Assembly (NCBI RefSeq): GCF_030272615.1
Contig: NC_081414.1
Span: forward strand, 334,227,427 to 334,291,426
Direction: 5' to 3'
From: Cryptomeria japonica
Lineage: Eukaryota; Streptophyta; Pinopsida; Cupressales; Cupressaceae
Length of the DNA stretch: 64,000 nucleotides
The position numbers and the translations under genes are program-made. Of this stretch, positions 45,691-57,375 are shown one piece after another (positions within the stretch are counted from its first letter, which is position 1; each line of letters opens with the position of its first letter). The notes beneath the pieces are model-generated. The model was not told the origin of the DNA. It was given only the letters and a program-made list of their open reading frames with translations, and did no database searches.

Positions 45691-46849
45691 AATTTGTTGA
45701 GTGTAGCACAACTAAACAACATAGGTTACCGAATAGAATTTCAGAAAGGAATTTGTCAAAGTTCATGACAAGAATGGAAAGTTAGCTGCTACTGGGACAC
45801 AAACAAAAGGTAACACATTTCACCTTGACTCAACTTGTAACAAGTGTTTGTATGCAAAGATAGATGATACCTGGTTATGGCATAAAAGGTTTTGTCATGT
45901 AAATTTTGATAATCTGATCAAAATAAGTAAGAAGCACCGAGTAAGAGGTCTACCAAGTCTTGAAAAACCTGAGAATGCTATGTGTCAAGGATGCCAGATG
46001 GGTAAGATGACAATATCAAGCTTTAAAAGTAAGTCTTACACTTCTAAGGGAATCTTAGATCTAGTGCACACTGACCTTTGTGGTCCTATGAAAGTTCAAA
46101 GTTATTATGGTGATAAATATTTCATATTATTTATGGATGACTATTCAAGGATGATGTCAGTAATGTTTTTAAAAGAAAAATCAAAAGCTTTTCAAATGTT
46201 TAAATGGTACAAGGCAAGAGTTGAAAATGAAATAGGAAGACAACTGAAATGTCTTAGATCAGATAGAGGAGGAGAGTTCACATCTGATGAGTTCAATTTA
46301 TTCTGCAATGATCATGGTATTAAAAGACAAGTCTCTGCAGTGAGAACTCCACAGCAGAATGGAATAGCTAAGAGAAGAAATAGATCTATTGTGGATTGTG
46401 CTAGAACACTGATGATTGAAAAGAAAGTGCCACAAACATTTTGGAGAGAAGCAATAAGCACAACAGTTTACACCTTGAACCAAGTACAATTGAAGAAAGG
46501 TACTTTGAAGACACCATATGAAATCTGGTATGATAAGAAACCTAATGTAAGTTATTTTAAAATCTTTGGAAGTAGATGCTATGTTCACAAAGATGATAGA
46601 AATGGCAAGTTTGATCAAAAAAGTGAAGAAGGAACATTTCTAGGTTATTCTTCTAGAAGCAAAGCATTTAAATGTCTGATCAAATCATCTAACAAAATAG
46701 TAGAAAGTGCAAATGTGAAAATTGATGAATTTGCAGAAAGAAATGATGAAGGAAATTCCAAGGAACCAGAAGACTATGATGAATTTGTCTATGTTCAACC
46801 GAGAAGTCTTACCGAGAAGACTGTTGAAGAAAATGAAGAGAATGTCTAG
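45691..46849 (+). pseudogene. Copia gag-pre-integrase and integrase
   Basis: After the stop, NLLSVAQLNNIGYRIEFQKG continues in frame until a shift near 45760; the next frame holds LWHKRFCHVNFDNLIKI with the HHCC zinc site (H...H, CQGCQMG). The integrase core follows: HTDLCGPMKVQSYYGDKYF (Asp 1), SDRGGEFTSDEFN (Asp 2), TPQQNGIAKRRNRSI (here GIAKRRN, where copia elements normally have a Glu in [14 protein letters not shown], so the third catalytic residue is replaced by Lys). Ends FGSRCYVHKDDRNGKFD and ILVES-like, stopped at 46847-46849. It would insert cDNA into the genome; it is inactive. Confidence 0.85.
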
Positions 46850-47437
46850 TTACCGAGTGATGAAGAAGATCATACAGAGCCTACCAAGCCTGTATTAGCC
46901 AAGTATGTCAGAAGACATCATGCACCAAGTCAAATTATAGGAGATAAGGATGATCCAGTGATGACAAGGAACAAACTAAGACAGAACACATGTTTGATAT
47001 CTGAATTTGAACCGAGAATAGTGAAAGAGGCATTTAACAGTGAAGATTGGAGAAATGCTATGATAGAAGAGATTGATCAAATCAAGAAGAATGACACATG
47101 GACACTAATCCCAAGACCAAAGGACAAAAATGTAATCGGTACAAAGTGGATTTTTAGAAACAAGTTGAATGAAAACGGAGAGGTCATTCGAAACAAAGCA
47201 AGACTAGTTTGCAAAGGTTATGCTCAAGAAGAAGGAATTGATTATGGTGAAACTTTTGCACCTATTGCTAGACTTGAAGGAGTAAGAACATTGTTGGCAC
47301 ATGCTGCTTTCAAAAACTTCAAGGTATATCAAATGAATGTTAAATCTGCATTTTTGAATAAATTATTAGAAGAAGAAGTTTTTATTGAACAACCTAAAGG
47401 ATTTGTTGAAGACAATAATAAAGATTATGATGAATAA
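46850..47437 (+). pseudogene. Copia reverse transcriptase, truncated by deletion
   Basis: KYVRRHHAPSQIIGDKDDPV linker, then [79 protein letters not shown] and YQMNVKSAFLNKLLEEEVFI up to QPKGFVEDNNKDY. This is the copia RT N-terminal half (fingers/palm). It stops exactly where the sequence switches to LTR, so the LYGLKQ, YVDD and RNase H parts are gone. MNVKSAFLN replaces the usual MDVKSAFLN, so the first catalytic Asp is also lost. Confidence 0.87.
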
Positions 47438-48737
47438 GGGGATGAATAAGGTATTCAATGGGCAACTATTACCGAGTTAGACAATGATGAGATCATGATG
47501 TTTAGATTGTTTTAACATCATACATATGTTGTAAATTGTAAAGGTTAATACTATACTATGTTACCAAGCAAAGAACCTAGTCGGTAAACCCTAAGGAACC
47601 TAGTCGGTAAACCCTAAGGTTATCGCTATCGGTTAATCAAGGCGGAATGTCTACCGAGTGAAGTTTAGTATTCACCAAGTTATAACCAAGTTGTAACAGA
47701 GCTATAACAGAATGCATTAAATGTTTACATGCGTTATTTAATGAAGGAAGCTGATGAGCTGGAACTGATTAAATGATTGGTGAGCCGTGCAAGAAGTTTG
47801 TTAATGAATCTAAGGCAATGGAAAGTCGGCATGAAGATCTACAACGTAGATTGAACCACAATACCCTAGCACAAGTTCCAAGAAATGTATGCAAGTTCCA
47901 AGGCAGGGTAAAACATTTTCAGATCGAAAGATGCATTGAACCTGGACAAGATTGAAGATCTGATGGCTATGATTGATCATGGGAAATGTGATCAAGGAGA
48001 TTAAGTGGTTTCCTAATTGTTTATAAATAGGAAACTATTGATAAACAATGTATGCGGGCAAGTGTATGCACAAGGATGCTATATAGTGATTACAGAGCAC
48101 AAAAGCTTGAAGACTTGTTTGAATAACAGAGTATAGAAGCCCAATAGATAGACAAGATTAGTTTTATGTCTAGATTGTATTGAACAAATAGGAATCTGCT
48201 TTAGCATTTTAGATGTGAAGTTGCAGATAGATTTTTATTACTGTTATTTTGTGAAAGTGACAGAAAATCTCTTAACTGAGTGGACTTAACAGTCTTATTT
48301 GTAAAACCCTCTAGCAAGGTGACATTCTGATTGAGTGTTTGAAATCCTTTAACAAGGTCACTTCTAACAAGGTGAAGATCCTAACAGATCTGAGGGAAAT
48401 CCCTTAACCGGGTCACATCTAGCAATGTTTTTGTAATCTTTAACAGGATTTTCTTTTAACCGAGCATACTCTAGAAGAGTATATTTCTTAGTGGGTCCGA
48501 AATCCCACAGTGGTTTTTCCCTATTTGGGTTTCCACGTTAAATCTGGTGTTATGAGGTTTATGATATTTATATATTTTTGAGTTTGCATATTTAACAATT
48601 TTGGTTATATTACTGATATATATGTTACTAAGGTTGAATCTGATGTTTTAATGGAAGATTAAGTTTGTATGATTCACCCCCCCCTCTCATCTTGTTGGCT
48701 ATTGGATTTGTACTTATATTAAGTATCAGAACTATCA
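47420..48737 (+). repeat. 5'-truncated 3' LTR of the deleted copia element
   Basis: Matches 42996-44309 of the 5' LTR; TATAAATA at 48022-48029. Ends AGAACTATCA at 48737 next to the TTTAC duplication. Confidence 0.9.
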
Positions 48738-48742
48738 TTTAC

Positions 48743-49470
48743 TAGTCCATGCCTCCTCTTGAATGCCACCATCCAAAGGGTTTGAAGGTCCTTTGTTTAT
48801 CAAATAAACAACAATATGTACAACATCTGCCCAAAAATGTAGGAGTAGTCAAGCATGCAATCTCATGCTCCTTGCATGCTCCATGATGGTCATATTCATT
48901 TTCTCAAACACACCATTTTCTTATGGGGTTCATGGAACCATCTTTTGCCTTTGAATTCCATTGTAAGAACAATAATCTTCAAATGCTTTGGTACAATGCT
49001 CACCCCCAACTTTTTTTCTATCTCATTCTCAACCAAAGATTTTCATTTCTTAAAAGTTTAAAGAACATTTGATTTCTATTTTAGGAAATACACCCATGTT
49101 TTCCTAGTTGCGTCATCTATAAAAATAACATAATAACAAGAGCCACCAAGAGATGATACCTCAGTCAATCCTCATACCTCTAAATGCACAAGCTCTAACT
49201 TCTCACTCTTCTTCTCTTTCCCAACCTTGAGAAATCTAACTCTTTTATTTCTCATAAACACAATTTTCACATATCTCTAAATCAATCTACTTCAATCCTG
49301 GCAACAAATTTTTAGAGTGAATGATTTTCATCCTTTTCTCACTCGTGTTCCCAAGTCTATGGTGCCACATTTTTGAATCAGTTCTTGCAACATCTATTGT
49401 AGTTGTCCCTGTGGGAACTTTTTTTATAGAATGTAAGGTAGAATAAGTATTACTAGTACACAACTACAAT
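48743..49470 (-). pseudogene. Integrase core of the old copia element
   Basis: Minus-strand remnant reading KGPSNPLDGGIQEEAWTSK at the left end (48740-48800), preceded by integrase core pieces further right, with an ENGVFEKMNMTIMEHARSM-like block at about 48870-48920 and a LWHHRLGNTSEKRMKI-like zinc region toward 49320. Many stops. It joins the RT/integrase part at 42766 once the copia element in between is removed, and the gag-pre-integrase part at 56928 once the 49476-56922 element is removed. Confidence 0.7.
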
Positions 49471-49475
49471 GTGCC

Positions 49476-50918
49476 TGATCGTATGATGAAAGAATAAGTA
49501 TCTGATAGAATACTGAGAGGGGGGGGGGGTGAATTAGTATATTGAAAAATGGATACAAAGTGCCCAAGCTCAAACTTAGTCAAACAAAGTAAACATATCA
49601 GTCAAGATCAATATTCTTAGGAATACTTGACATTAACCGGTTTAACTGTTATGACAAATTTTAACAGTAAACACCTTCAATCTTGTAAATATCAACAATG
49701 CTTAATCTTAACTCAACATATTCATCTCTCAATGCTTCTACTTAACATGTCTTATCAGAAGTTAACCAAATCAACAAATAAGATCACAACCACAAAAGAA
49801 TTCACCACTTGACACAAATGTTTATATGTGGAAAACCCAAATAGGTAAAAACCACAGTGAGATGAGACTCACAAGGATAGCTATCTGAACTCTTGCGAAG
49901 TTCACCCTATTAGGAGCCAAAGCCTGTTAGAGCTTTACAATAAGTCCTATTAAGAACTAATTCCAGTTAGGAATCACATGGTTAAGGGATTTACAAATAT
50001 GCCTGGTTAGAAGCACAATAACCTGTTAGGAGTAACCTCATTGGAGGATTTAAGAATCCAAGCTAATGGACCTCCTTGTTAGAGGATTTAATGAGTAACC
50101 AAGCTTGTTAGAGCTTACCTGGTTAAGGGATTTTACTTATGTTGTGATTGTTAGAAAATAACAGGTTTTCTTGATCTGTCTGAGTAGCACTACATTTGCT
50201 TGATCAAATCCTTCTAAGCTTCAATCTGCCTTCACTCAAAGTGTAGATCCATTTACTGGTTGGGAAACCACACTCTCAACAGATTTTCTACCAATCTTTC
50301 CAACAACCTTTACAAACAACTTCATCGACCTTAAATACAAATCAATTAGGTCGGTAACATAACAAAAACCTAATTCCCATCATTGAGATTACAAACAATT
50401 CGGTTCAATCTTGACCATTAGAAATCATGATAATCTCTTCACATTCTTCAAGACAATTCCAACCGCTCCATGATCACTGCTCCATTGGACTTTGTAACTC
50501 ATCACATGTTGTGCATTAAATGCAATCCACTTTTCTCCTTCCCTAGACAATAAGCAAACACACCAAACCAATTTGAATTTATCCTCATACAATGATCACA
50601 CATGTCTCCATCAATACCGCTCATCAGATAATAAACCAACAAACTTGATCGGTTAGGGTTTAACAGTTGATAGGGTTTACCAGTTACATTACATAGAAAG
50701 GTTTGACCCTTTACACCAGTTCATCGGTTCAACTCACAAACTTAACATACCGGTTGCAACATCATCTGCAACTCTCTTCTTACTGGTTACTAGCCAATAT
50801 CCAAAACAACAATATCAGCAATAACATGAATACCTTTTACCGGTTCAATTGACATCAATGACAACATATCATTAATGCAATCTCTATGCAAAATGCCAAT
50901 AAACTCAAAATTCCAACA
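49476..50918 (-). repeat. 3' LTR of the complete copia element
   Basis: TGATCGTATGATG...TTCCAACA on +. Next to it at 50917-50930 is CAATCTCCCCCTTT, complement of a polypurine tract. A G run at 49519-49529 belongs to the conserved ACTGAGAGGGG motif. Confidence 0.92.
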
Positions 50919-52355
50919 ATCTCCCCCTTTGGCATTGAGGGCAATACAAATATCAACACCTCTGATTGCTGCTGGGATTGATGAATAGGAATCCTGGTTT
51001 ACATTACCAAGTATTCACCTTGCTCTATGTGCCTTTAGCCTGCCGCTGGTGAATAGGAATCCTGGTTTACATTACCAAGTATTCGCCTTATCAGACACAT
51101 AATTCTTCTCCCCAATCACATAATTCTTCTCCCCCTTTGACAATAATTCCAAAGTGAAAGTAAAACATGTAATTCCGCTCTCATTGTGCATCAGCATCAT
51201 TCTGCAGCTTGATGTCCCCCTTGTGGAATACATCCACTCCTTCATCAATCCATATAAGATTCTACAAGTAATTCAGGGACTGATGCAATCAGCATCATGT
51301 TCAACTAACTTCATGAAGAGGGATAACCCCCAATTGACTTCTAAGATACTCAAAAGTGGTCTTAGGTAGAGGTTTGGTAAAGATATCTGCAAGCTGCTCC
51401 TTGGTAGAAACATGCTCCAAGATAACATCTTTACTTTGAACTTTTTATCTCAAGAAGTGATATTTCAATTCAATGTCCTTAGTCCTTGCCTGCAAAACAT
51501 GATTTTTAGAAATGTTTATTGCACTTGTATTATCACACAAAATCTTTATAGGTTCTAAGATTTTCATCTTCAAACCTTCCAAAATGTGCCTCATCCACAT
51601 AGCTTGTGTGGAATTCATATAAGCTGCTACATATTCAGCTTCAGCAGTAGATTGTGAAGTGCAACTCTACTTTTTATTGCTCCATGAGACTATCCTTCCT
51701 CCTAGAAAGAATGCTCCACTGGTAGTACTCTTTTGGTCATCAATATTTCCTACCCAATTAGCATTTGTGTATGCCTGCAAGTCAAAATATCCACCATATG
51801 GATACCATAATCCATAGTTAATAGTACCTTTCAGATATCTAAAGATTCTCTTAGTTGCCATCAGATGTGCCTCCTTTGGATTCTTTTGAAATCTAGCCAC
51901 AATACCAACTACATGGGCAATATCTGGTCAACTGTGAACAACATAGTGTAGTTTTCCAATCATTTACCTACATTCCTTTTCATCTATAGACTTAGATGCA
52001 TCTTCCTTGGATAATTTACAACCTATAACCATTGGGGTTCCAACTGGTTTACAGTCACTCATACCAAAAGTCTTCAAAACCTCCTTCACATACTTGGATT
52101 GAGTAATGAAAATACCATTCTTCATCTACTGTATCTATAAGCCTATGAAATTTTTTATTTCCCCTACTAATGACATCTCAAATTCATTCTTCATTTCATT
52201 TGCATAAACATTTACTCATGTCATCATTTCCTCCAAATATAATGTCATCTACAAATACTTCACTGACTAGTATAGCATCTCCTTCAAACTTGATATAAAT
52301 GTTGTTGTCATCACTAGTTATAGCAAAATCCTATCTTCATCAGATGGGTATGAAG
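50919..52355 (-). pseudogene. Copia RT C-terminus and RNase H remnant
   Basis: Down from 52355: the RT palm with VFVDDIIFGGN (YVDD reduced to FVDD), heavily stopped, and the RNase H-side ORF 51900-51667 MARFQKNPKEAHLMATKRIF, YLKGTINYGLWYP, YTNANWVGNIDDQKSTTSGAF (normally ADWAGD) and IVSWSNKK. The SxxEAEY-like block is only partly readable past 51667. At 50975-51090 a 37-bp block is duplicated in tandem (two copies of ATAGGAATCCTGGTTTACAT). Inactive. Confidence 0.75.
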
Positions 52356-53483
52356 TCAATCATACCATGCTCTGGGTGCTTGCTTTAATCCATACAAAGT
52401 TTTATGCAATTTGCATACCATATCTTCCTTATCTGTCAATGCATAACCATCAGGTTGCTCTATATAAACCTCTTCTTCCAGTATCCCATTCAAGAATGCA
52501 GACTTGACATCCATCTGGTATACTTTAAACTTCTTATGAGCTGCAAATGCAAGTAGTGTTCTAACACCTTCCAATCTTGCTACTGGTGCAAAAGTTTCTC
52601 CATAGTCTTCTCCTTCTTCTTGTGCATAACCTTTGCATACTAATCTTTCCTTATTGTGAACTACAACACCATCTTCATTTAACTTGTTTCTGAATACCCA
52701 TTTATTACATATAGCATTCTTGTTTACCGGTCGGGGTACCAGGGTCCAAGTGTTGTTCTTCTCAATTTGTTCCCACTCCTCCTCCATATTTTTCACCCAA
52801 TGATCATCACCAAATGCCTCCTTAGCATTTCTGGGTTCAAAGGTGGATATCATGCAAGAGTTCTCTCTTATTCTCCTTCTAGTTAGTACTCCAACATCCT
52901 TATCCCCAATTATCTGTTCAGGACCGTGATTCAGTCTCACATACCTAGGAATAACATGATCATTCTCTTCAGGTTTAGGTTCTTCATTGTCATCTTCCTC
53001 TGAATTTATTTGTTCTAGTTGAACAACTACATCAGGATTTGCTTTACCGGTTTCTAATTTAATAGTTTCAGGTTCTGAAAGAAAAATGCAAGGATCTTCA
53101 TCCTTCTTCTCAGAACTGGTTCCTTCTGAAATTTCAGGACATTCATCTACATGAACATCAACACTCTCAACAATTTTTTGTGTCCGGTTGTTGAAGCATT
53201 TATAGGCCTTACTCTTGGTGGAATAGCCAAGAAATATACCTTCATCACTCTTAGCTTCAAACTTTCTTATGTAGTCATCTCTTTTAATAATACATTTGCT
53301 ACCAAATATTTTAAAATAGTTAACATCGGGTGATCTCCCATACCAGTACTCATATGGGGTCTTGTCCTTACCTCTTTTTACAATAACTTGGTTCATTGTG
53401 TAGATAGTTGTACTTACATATTCTTTCCAAAAGTTTTTTGATACACCTCCTTGTATCAACATAGTTCTAGCAGCTTCAACCAT
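52356..53483 (-). pseudogene. Copia integrase C-terminus and reverse transcriptase
   Basis: 375-codon minus frame: [40 protein letters not shown] (integrase end), acidic linker, [20 protein letters not shown], then RT blocks [80 protein letters not shown] (first catalytic Asp intact) and [21 protein letters not shown] follows WYD at about 52355. It is in the same frame as the preceding ORF and separated from it only by two consecutive stops at the Gln-Gln of TPQQNG. Confidence 0.87.
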
Positions 53484-54569
53484 TAACCAGTTGTTTCTCT
53501 CTGCTATACCATTCTATTATGGTGTCCTTGGTGCCAAAAGATGCCACTTGCTACCATTATCATCACAATATTTAGTGAACTCTGTAGAAGTGAATTCACC
53601 ACCTTGATCTGTTCTTAGAAATTTTATCTTTTTGCCACTCTCTTTCTCAACTAAGGCTCTGAATGCCTTGAATTTGCCAAAAGCTTCAATCTTATCCTTC
53701 AGGAATGTGACCCACATCATCCTTGAACAATCATCAGTGAAGATCATGAAGTATCTGTCACCTTGAATGCTTCTTGTTCGTATTGGTCCACATAGGTCTG
53801 TATGAACCAAATCTAACAAGTGTTCCACTAAGAAGGACTTGATCTTGAAAGTTGCAGAAGTCATCTTTCCTAGTTGACATTCTTTACAAAGAGCATTAAC
53901 CGGTTTGTCTAGCTGAGGCAGACCTCTTACTGTCTTGGACTTTCTTACTTTAATAACATTGTCAAAATTTATATGACAAAATCTCCTATGCCAAAGCCAG
54001 CTATCATCTATTTTTTCAATCAAACAGTTGCTAACTTTAAGATTGAGATGAAATAGATTACCTCTGGTCTGTTTCCCGGTTGCAATCAATTCACATTTGT
54101 TGTCAAAGATTTTGCATATACCATTTCTAAAATCCAGTGGGTAACCTCTGTCATTAAGTTGTGCCACACTTAACAAATTGTGCTTTAGGCCTTCAACCCA
54201 ATAGACATCATCAGCACTACTTTTCCCATTAAGAGAAATAACTCCCTTACCTTTTACCATACACGGTGAGTCAATATTAAATCTAACAACACCGCCATCA
54301 AATTCCTTCAAGGAAAGAAATTTGCTCCGATCACCAGTCATGTGGTGTGAACAACCACTATCAATGATCCAATCATCAGAGTTATCCATTCTGGATAAGA
54401 GTGCCTTCTGATCTGATACTTCTTCCTTAATTGCTACAAACACAATATCTTCACTAGCATCATCATCAGATTCATCATCAGTAATACCACTGTCAATAGC
54501 TACAAGACAATCTCTCTTTCCTTTACCCTTGTACTTCTTAAATTTGTCTCTTGTAATCATTTTCACCAT
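53484..54569 (-). pseudogene. Copia protease and integrase
   Basis: 350 codons to 53517: DDWIIDSGCSHHMTGDRSKF (protease DSG intact, near residue 70), GGVVRFNIDSPCMVKGKGVI, VEGLKHNLLSVAQLNDRGYP, LWHRRFCHINFDNVIK with the CKECQLGKM zinc pair, HTDLCGPIRTRSIQGDRYFM, TDQGGEFTSTEFTKYCDDNG. It ends APRTP-stop-stop, where CAA/CAG codons have become TAA TAG; beyond them NGIAERNN (Glu intact) continues in frame. Both stops are explained by single C-to-T changes. Confidence 0.87.
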
Positions 54570-55440
54570 TAGGGAAGTTTGCTTCTATATGACCAATCTT
54601 GTTGCATGCAAAGCATTTTAAAGGTAGATTACCTCTATATTTACCAATGCCTCTAGGCAGTCGTTTTGCCAACAATGCTTCAAGTTCCACTAAGTTGTCT
54701 TCATCATCAGAATCTCTACTGGATCTAGATTCATAGCTATTGTCAGTATCTCTACTTCTTCTCACGGATGGGTTAGAGACAGAAGCTCTGAATGCAGATT
54801 CTAATTTCTGTACACTACCATCGTAGCCATTTAGTTCAAAAGCAGTAAGTTTGCCAATAATAGAGTCAAGAGTTACCTTTGTCTTGTCAATGGATTTTAG
54901 CTCCTAAATAGCTACAACTCAGATAACATAGACCAGTAGCAAGGTTCTCAATACCTTACTGATTACTTTGACATCTTCCACTTTCCCTCTTGCACTTTTT
55001 ATCTCTCCAACTATCTCTTTGATCCTTTGACCATACTATTGGATGTTCTCACCTTCAGACATTCTCATGTCATCAAACTTGCCTCTTAAACTCTCTTCTT
55101 TAGCAATGTTGACATGCTCATCACTGCTATAGATATCTTCAAGTTTCTTCCATACTTCATATGCAGTTTCAAGACCATGAACATCTACATATTTAGCATT
55201 AGACAGGGAACTGATAATGGCTTCTAATGCCTGATGATTTTCTTGTTGTTCTTTCTTCTGATCATCAGTTAGGGGTCCAGTAGGTGTAGTATACTTATGT
55301 TCTATATGATCCCAATACTAAGTACCAAGACTCTTAATGTAAATCTTCATTCTGTCACTCCATATTCTATAGTTATCTTTATTAAACTTTGAACCTTCTT
55401 TCTTCATCATGATCTACAAGATATTTTCCTCAAGTTGTTA
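54538..55440 (-). pseudogene. Copia Gag
   Basis: Minus-strand Gag with scattered stops: KFNKDNYRIWSDRMKIYIKS, GLETAYEVWKKLEDIYSSDE, LRGKFDDMRMSEGENIQ, RGKVEDVKVISKVLRTLL, TLDSIIGKLTAFELNGYDGS, then a Ser/Arg/Asp linker and zinc knuckle CFACNKIGHIEANF, in which the last Cys is replaced by Phe. Same family as the Gag at 44374. It precedes the protease ORF with a frame overlap at 54538-54569. Confidence 0.8.
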
Positions 55441-55470
55441 GGCTTTTAGATTAAGAGGACCTGGATAGCT

Positions 55471-55480
55471 TTGATACCAA
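55471..55480 (-). promoter_or_regulatory. Primer-binding site (initiator tRNA-Met)
   Basis: Minus-strand TTGGTATCAA just inside the 5' LTR, matching the start of TGGTATCAGAGC with a late substitution. Confidence 0.75.
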
Positions 55481-55481
55481 T

Positions 55482-56922
55482 TGATGGTATGATGAAATAG
55501 TAAGTATCCGGTAGAATACTGAGAGGGGGGGGGTGAATCAGTATATTGAAAAACAGATACAAAGTTCTCAATCTCAAACTTAGTCAAACAAATTAAACAT
55601 ATCTCAGTCAAGATCAATATTCTTAGGAATACTTGACATTAACCGGTTTAACTTTTATGACAACTTTTAACAGTAAACACCTTCAATCTTGTAAAAATTA
55701 ACAATGCTTAATCTTAACTCAACATATTCATCTCTCAATGCTTCTACTTAACATGCCTTATCAAAAGTTAACCAAATCAACAAATAAGATCACAGCCACA
55801 AAATCATTCACCACTTGACACAAATGTTTATACGTGCAAAACCCAAATAGGTAAAAACCACGGTGAGATGGGACTCACAAGGATATCTATCTGAACTCTT
55901 TTGAATTTCGCCTTGTTAGGAGCCAAATATTGTTAGAGCTTTACAATAAGTCTTGTTAAGAACTAGTTCTAGTTAGGAATCACCCGGTTAAGGGATTTAC
56001 AAATATGCCTTATTAGAAGCACAATACCCTATTAGGAGTAACCTCGCTAGAGGATTTAAGAATCCAAGCTAATGGACCACCTTGTTAGAGGATTTAATGA
56101 GTAACAAGCTTGTTAGAGCTTACCCAGTTAAGGGATTTTACTTCTCCTATAATTGTTAGAAAACAACAGGGTTTCTTGATTTGTCTGAGTAGCACTACAT
56201 TTGCTTGATCAGATCCTTCTAAGCTTCAATCTACCTTCACTCAAAGTGCAGATCCATTCACTGGTTGGGCAACCACACACTCAACAGGTTTTCTACCAAT
56301 CTTTCAACAACCTTTACGAACAACTTCATTGACCTTAAATATAAATCAATTAGGTTGGTAACACAACAAAAACCTAATTCTCATCATTGATATTACAAAC
56401 AAGTCGGTTCAATCTTGACCGTTAGAAATCATGACAATCTCTTCACATTCTTGAAGACAATTCCAACCGCTCCATGATCACCGCTCCATTGGACTTTGTA
56501 ACTCGTCACATGTTGTGCATTAAATGCAATCCACTTTTCTCCTTCCCTGGACAATAAGAAAACGCACCAAACCAATTTGAATTTATCCTCGTACAATGAT
56601 CACATGTGTCTCCATCATTACCGCTCATCAGATAATAAACCAACAAACTTGATCGGTTAGGGTTTAACAACGGATAGGGTTTACCGGTTACATTACATAG
56701 AAAGGTTTGACCCTTTACACTAGTTCACCGGTTCAACTCACAAACTTTACATACCGGTTGCAACATCATCTACAACTCTCTTCTTACCAGTTACTAGCCA
56801 ATATAAAAAACAATAATATCAACAATAACATGAATACCTTTTACTGGTTCAATTGACATCAATGACAACATATCATTAATGCAATCTCTATGCAAAATGC
56901 CACTAAACTCAAAATGCCAATA
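55482..56922 (-). repeat. 5' LTR of the complete copia element
   Basis: TGATGGTATGATG at 55482 to AAATGCCAATA at 56922 (terminal CA decayed to TA; the 3' LTR keeps CA). The GTGCC duplication follows. Confidence 0.92.
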
Positions 56923-56927
56923 GTGCC

Positions 56928-57375
56928 TACCTTTGCACCTTTACCTACTACTAAAACACCTTTAGTGACCTTCCAAACATTGTCTGTAAAGGTAACTATG
57001 CCCAGTTGTCTTATAGAAATTAAATTTCTTCTTAAATTAGGGACATGCCTTACCTCCTTCAACAACCAGTCATTTCTATTCTGCAACTTGATTTTTATCT
57101 TGCCTTTCTTAACAATCTGATAGGTCTTATCATCACCCAAGTATACATATCCAAAATCACCTTGAACATAATCTAGAAAATATTTTCTATGGGGTGTGGC
57201 ATGAAATGAAGCCCCTAGATATATTACCCAAGAATCATTAACATTATCTAAACAAATAATTAAGGCATCTTGTAAAGTATTACTTGCAACATTGGCTTCC
57301 TTGCTATCATCTTCATTTTCATCTCCTTGTTTGTTTTTTCGAGACCAACAATCTTTCTGTTTATTTTCGTCATCA
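56928..57375 (-). pseudogene. Protease / gag-pre-integrase of the old copia element
   Basis: Minus frame, upstream first: zinc-knuckle end KQKDCWSRKNKQGDENEDD, LDNVNDSWVIYLGASFHATP (protease active site DSG decayed to YLG), HRKYFLDYVQGDFGYVYLGD, then MGDDKTYQIVKKGKIKIKL, LKEVRHVPNLRRNLISIRQL (57140 down). It joins the GTLxLCTS segment at 49470 after removal of the nested element. Similarity ends near 57375. Confidence 0.8.

Larger units (their letters stand above)
42767..48737 (+). mobile_element. Copia element with internal deletion, in integrase of the old copia
   Basis: Flanked by the 5-bp duplication TTTAC at 42762-42766 and 48738-48742. 5' LTR 42767-44309 (1543 bp), primer-binding site, gag-protease-integrase-RT on + to 47419. 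A deletion then removes the RT end, RNase H, polypurine tract and the first about 230 bp of the 3' LTR, leaving 47420-48737. The junction shares AAAGATTATG between the RT and the LTR. Excising the element rejoins ...EEAWTSK and KKVNYSFMKTFG of the older copia on the minus strand. Confidence 0.93.
49476..56922 (-). mobile_element. Complete but inactive copia element with both LTRs
   Basis: Flanked by the 5-bp duplication GTGCC (49471-49475, 56923-56927). LTRs 49476-50918 (1443 bp) and 55482-56922 (1441 bp). The minus strand carries gag, protease, integrase, RT and RNase H in copia order. It lies in the old copia element between the gag-pre-integrase and integrase segments. Confidence 0.93.
39937..57375 (-). 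mobile_element. Old copia element hosting three nested insertions
   Basis: Minus-strand copia remnant. 3' LTR at 39937-40325, polypurine tract, RNase H (41250-40711), RT pieces (42250-41254), integrase C-terminal region (42766-42338 and 49470-48743), then gag-pre-integrase/protease (57260-56928). It is interrupted by a 346-bp retroposon at 41437-41782 and copia elements at 42767-48737 and 49476-56922. Removing each insertion with one duplication rejoins the reading frame. Homology fades at about 57375, so the Gag and 5' LTR are lost. Confidence 0.8.
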
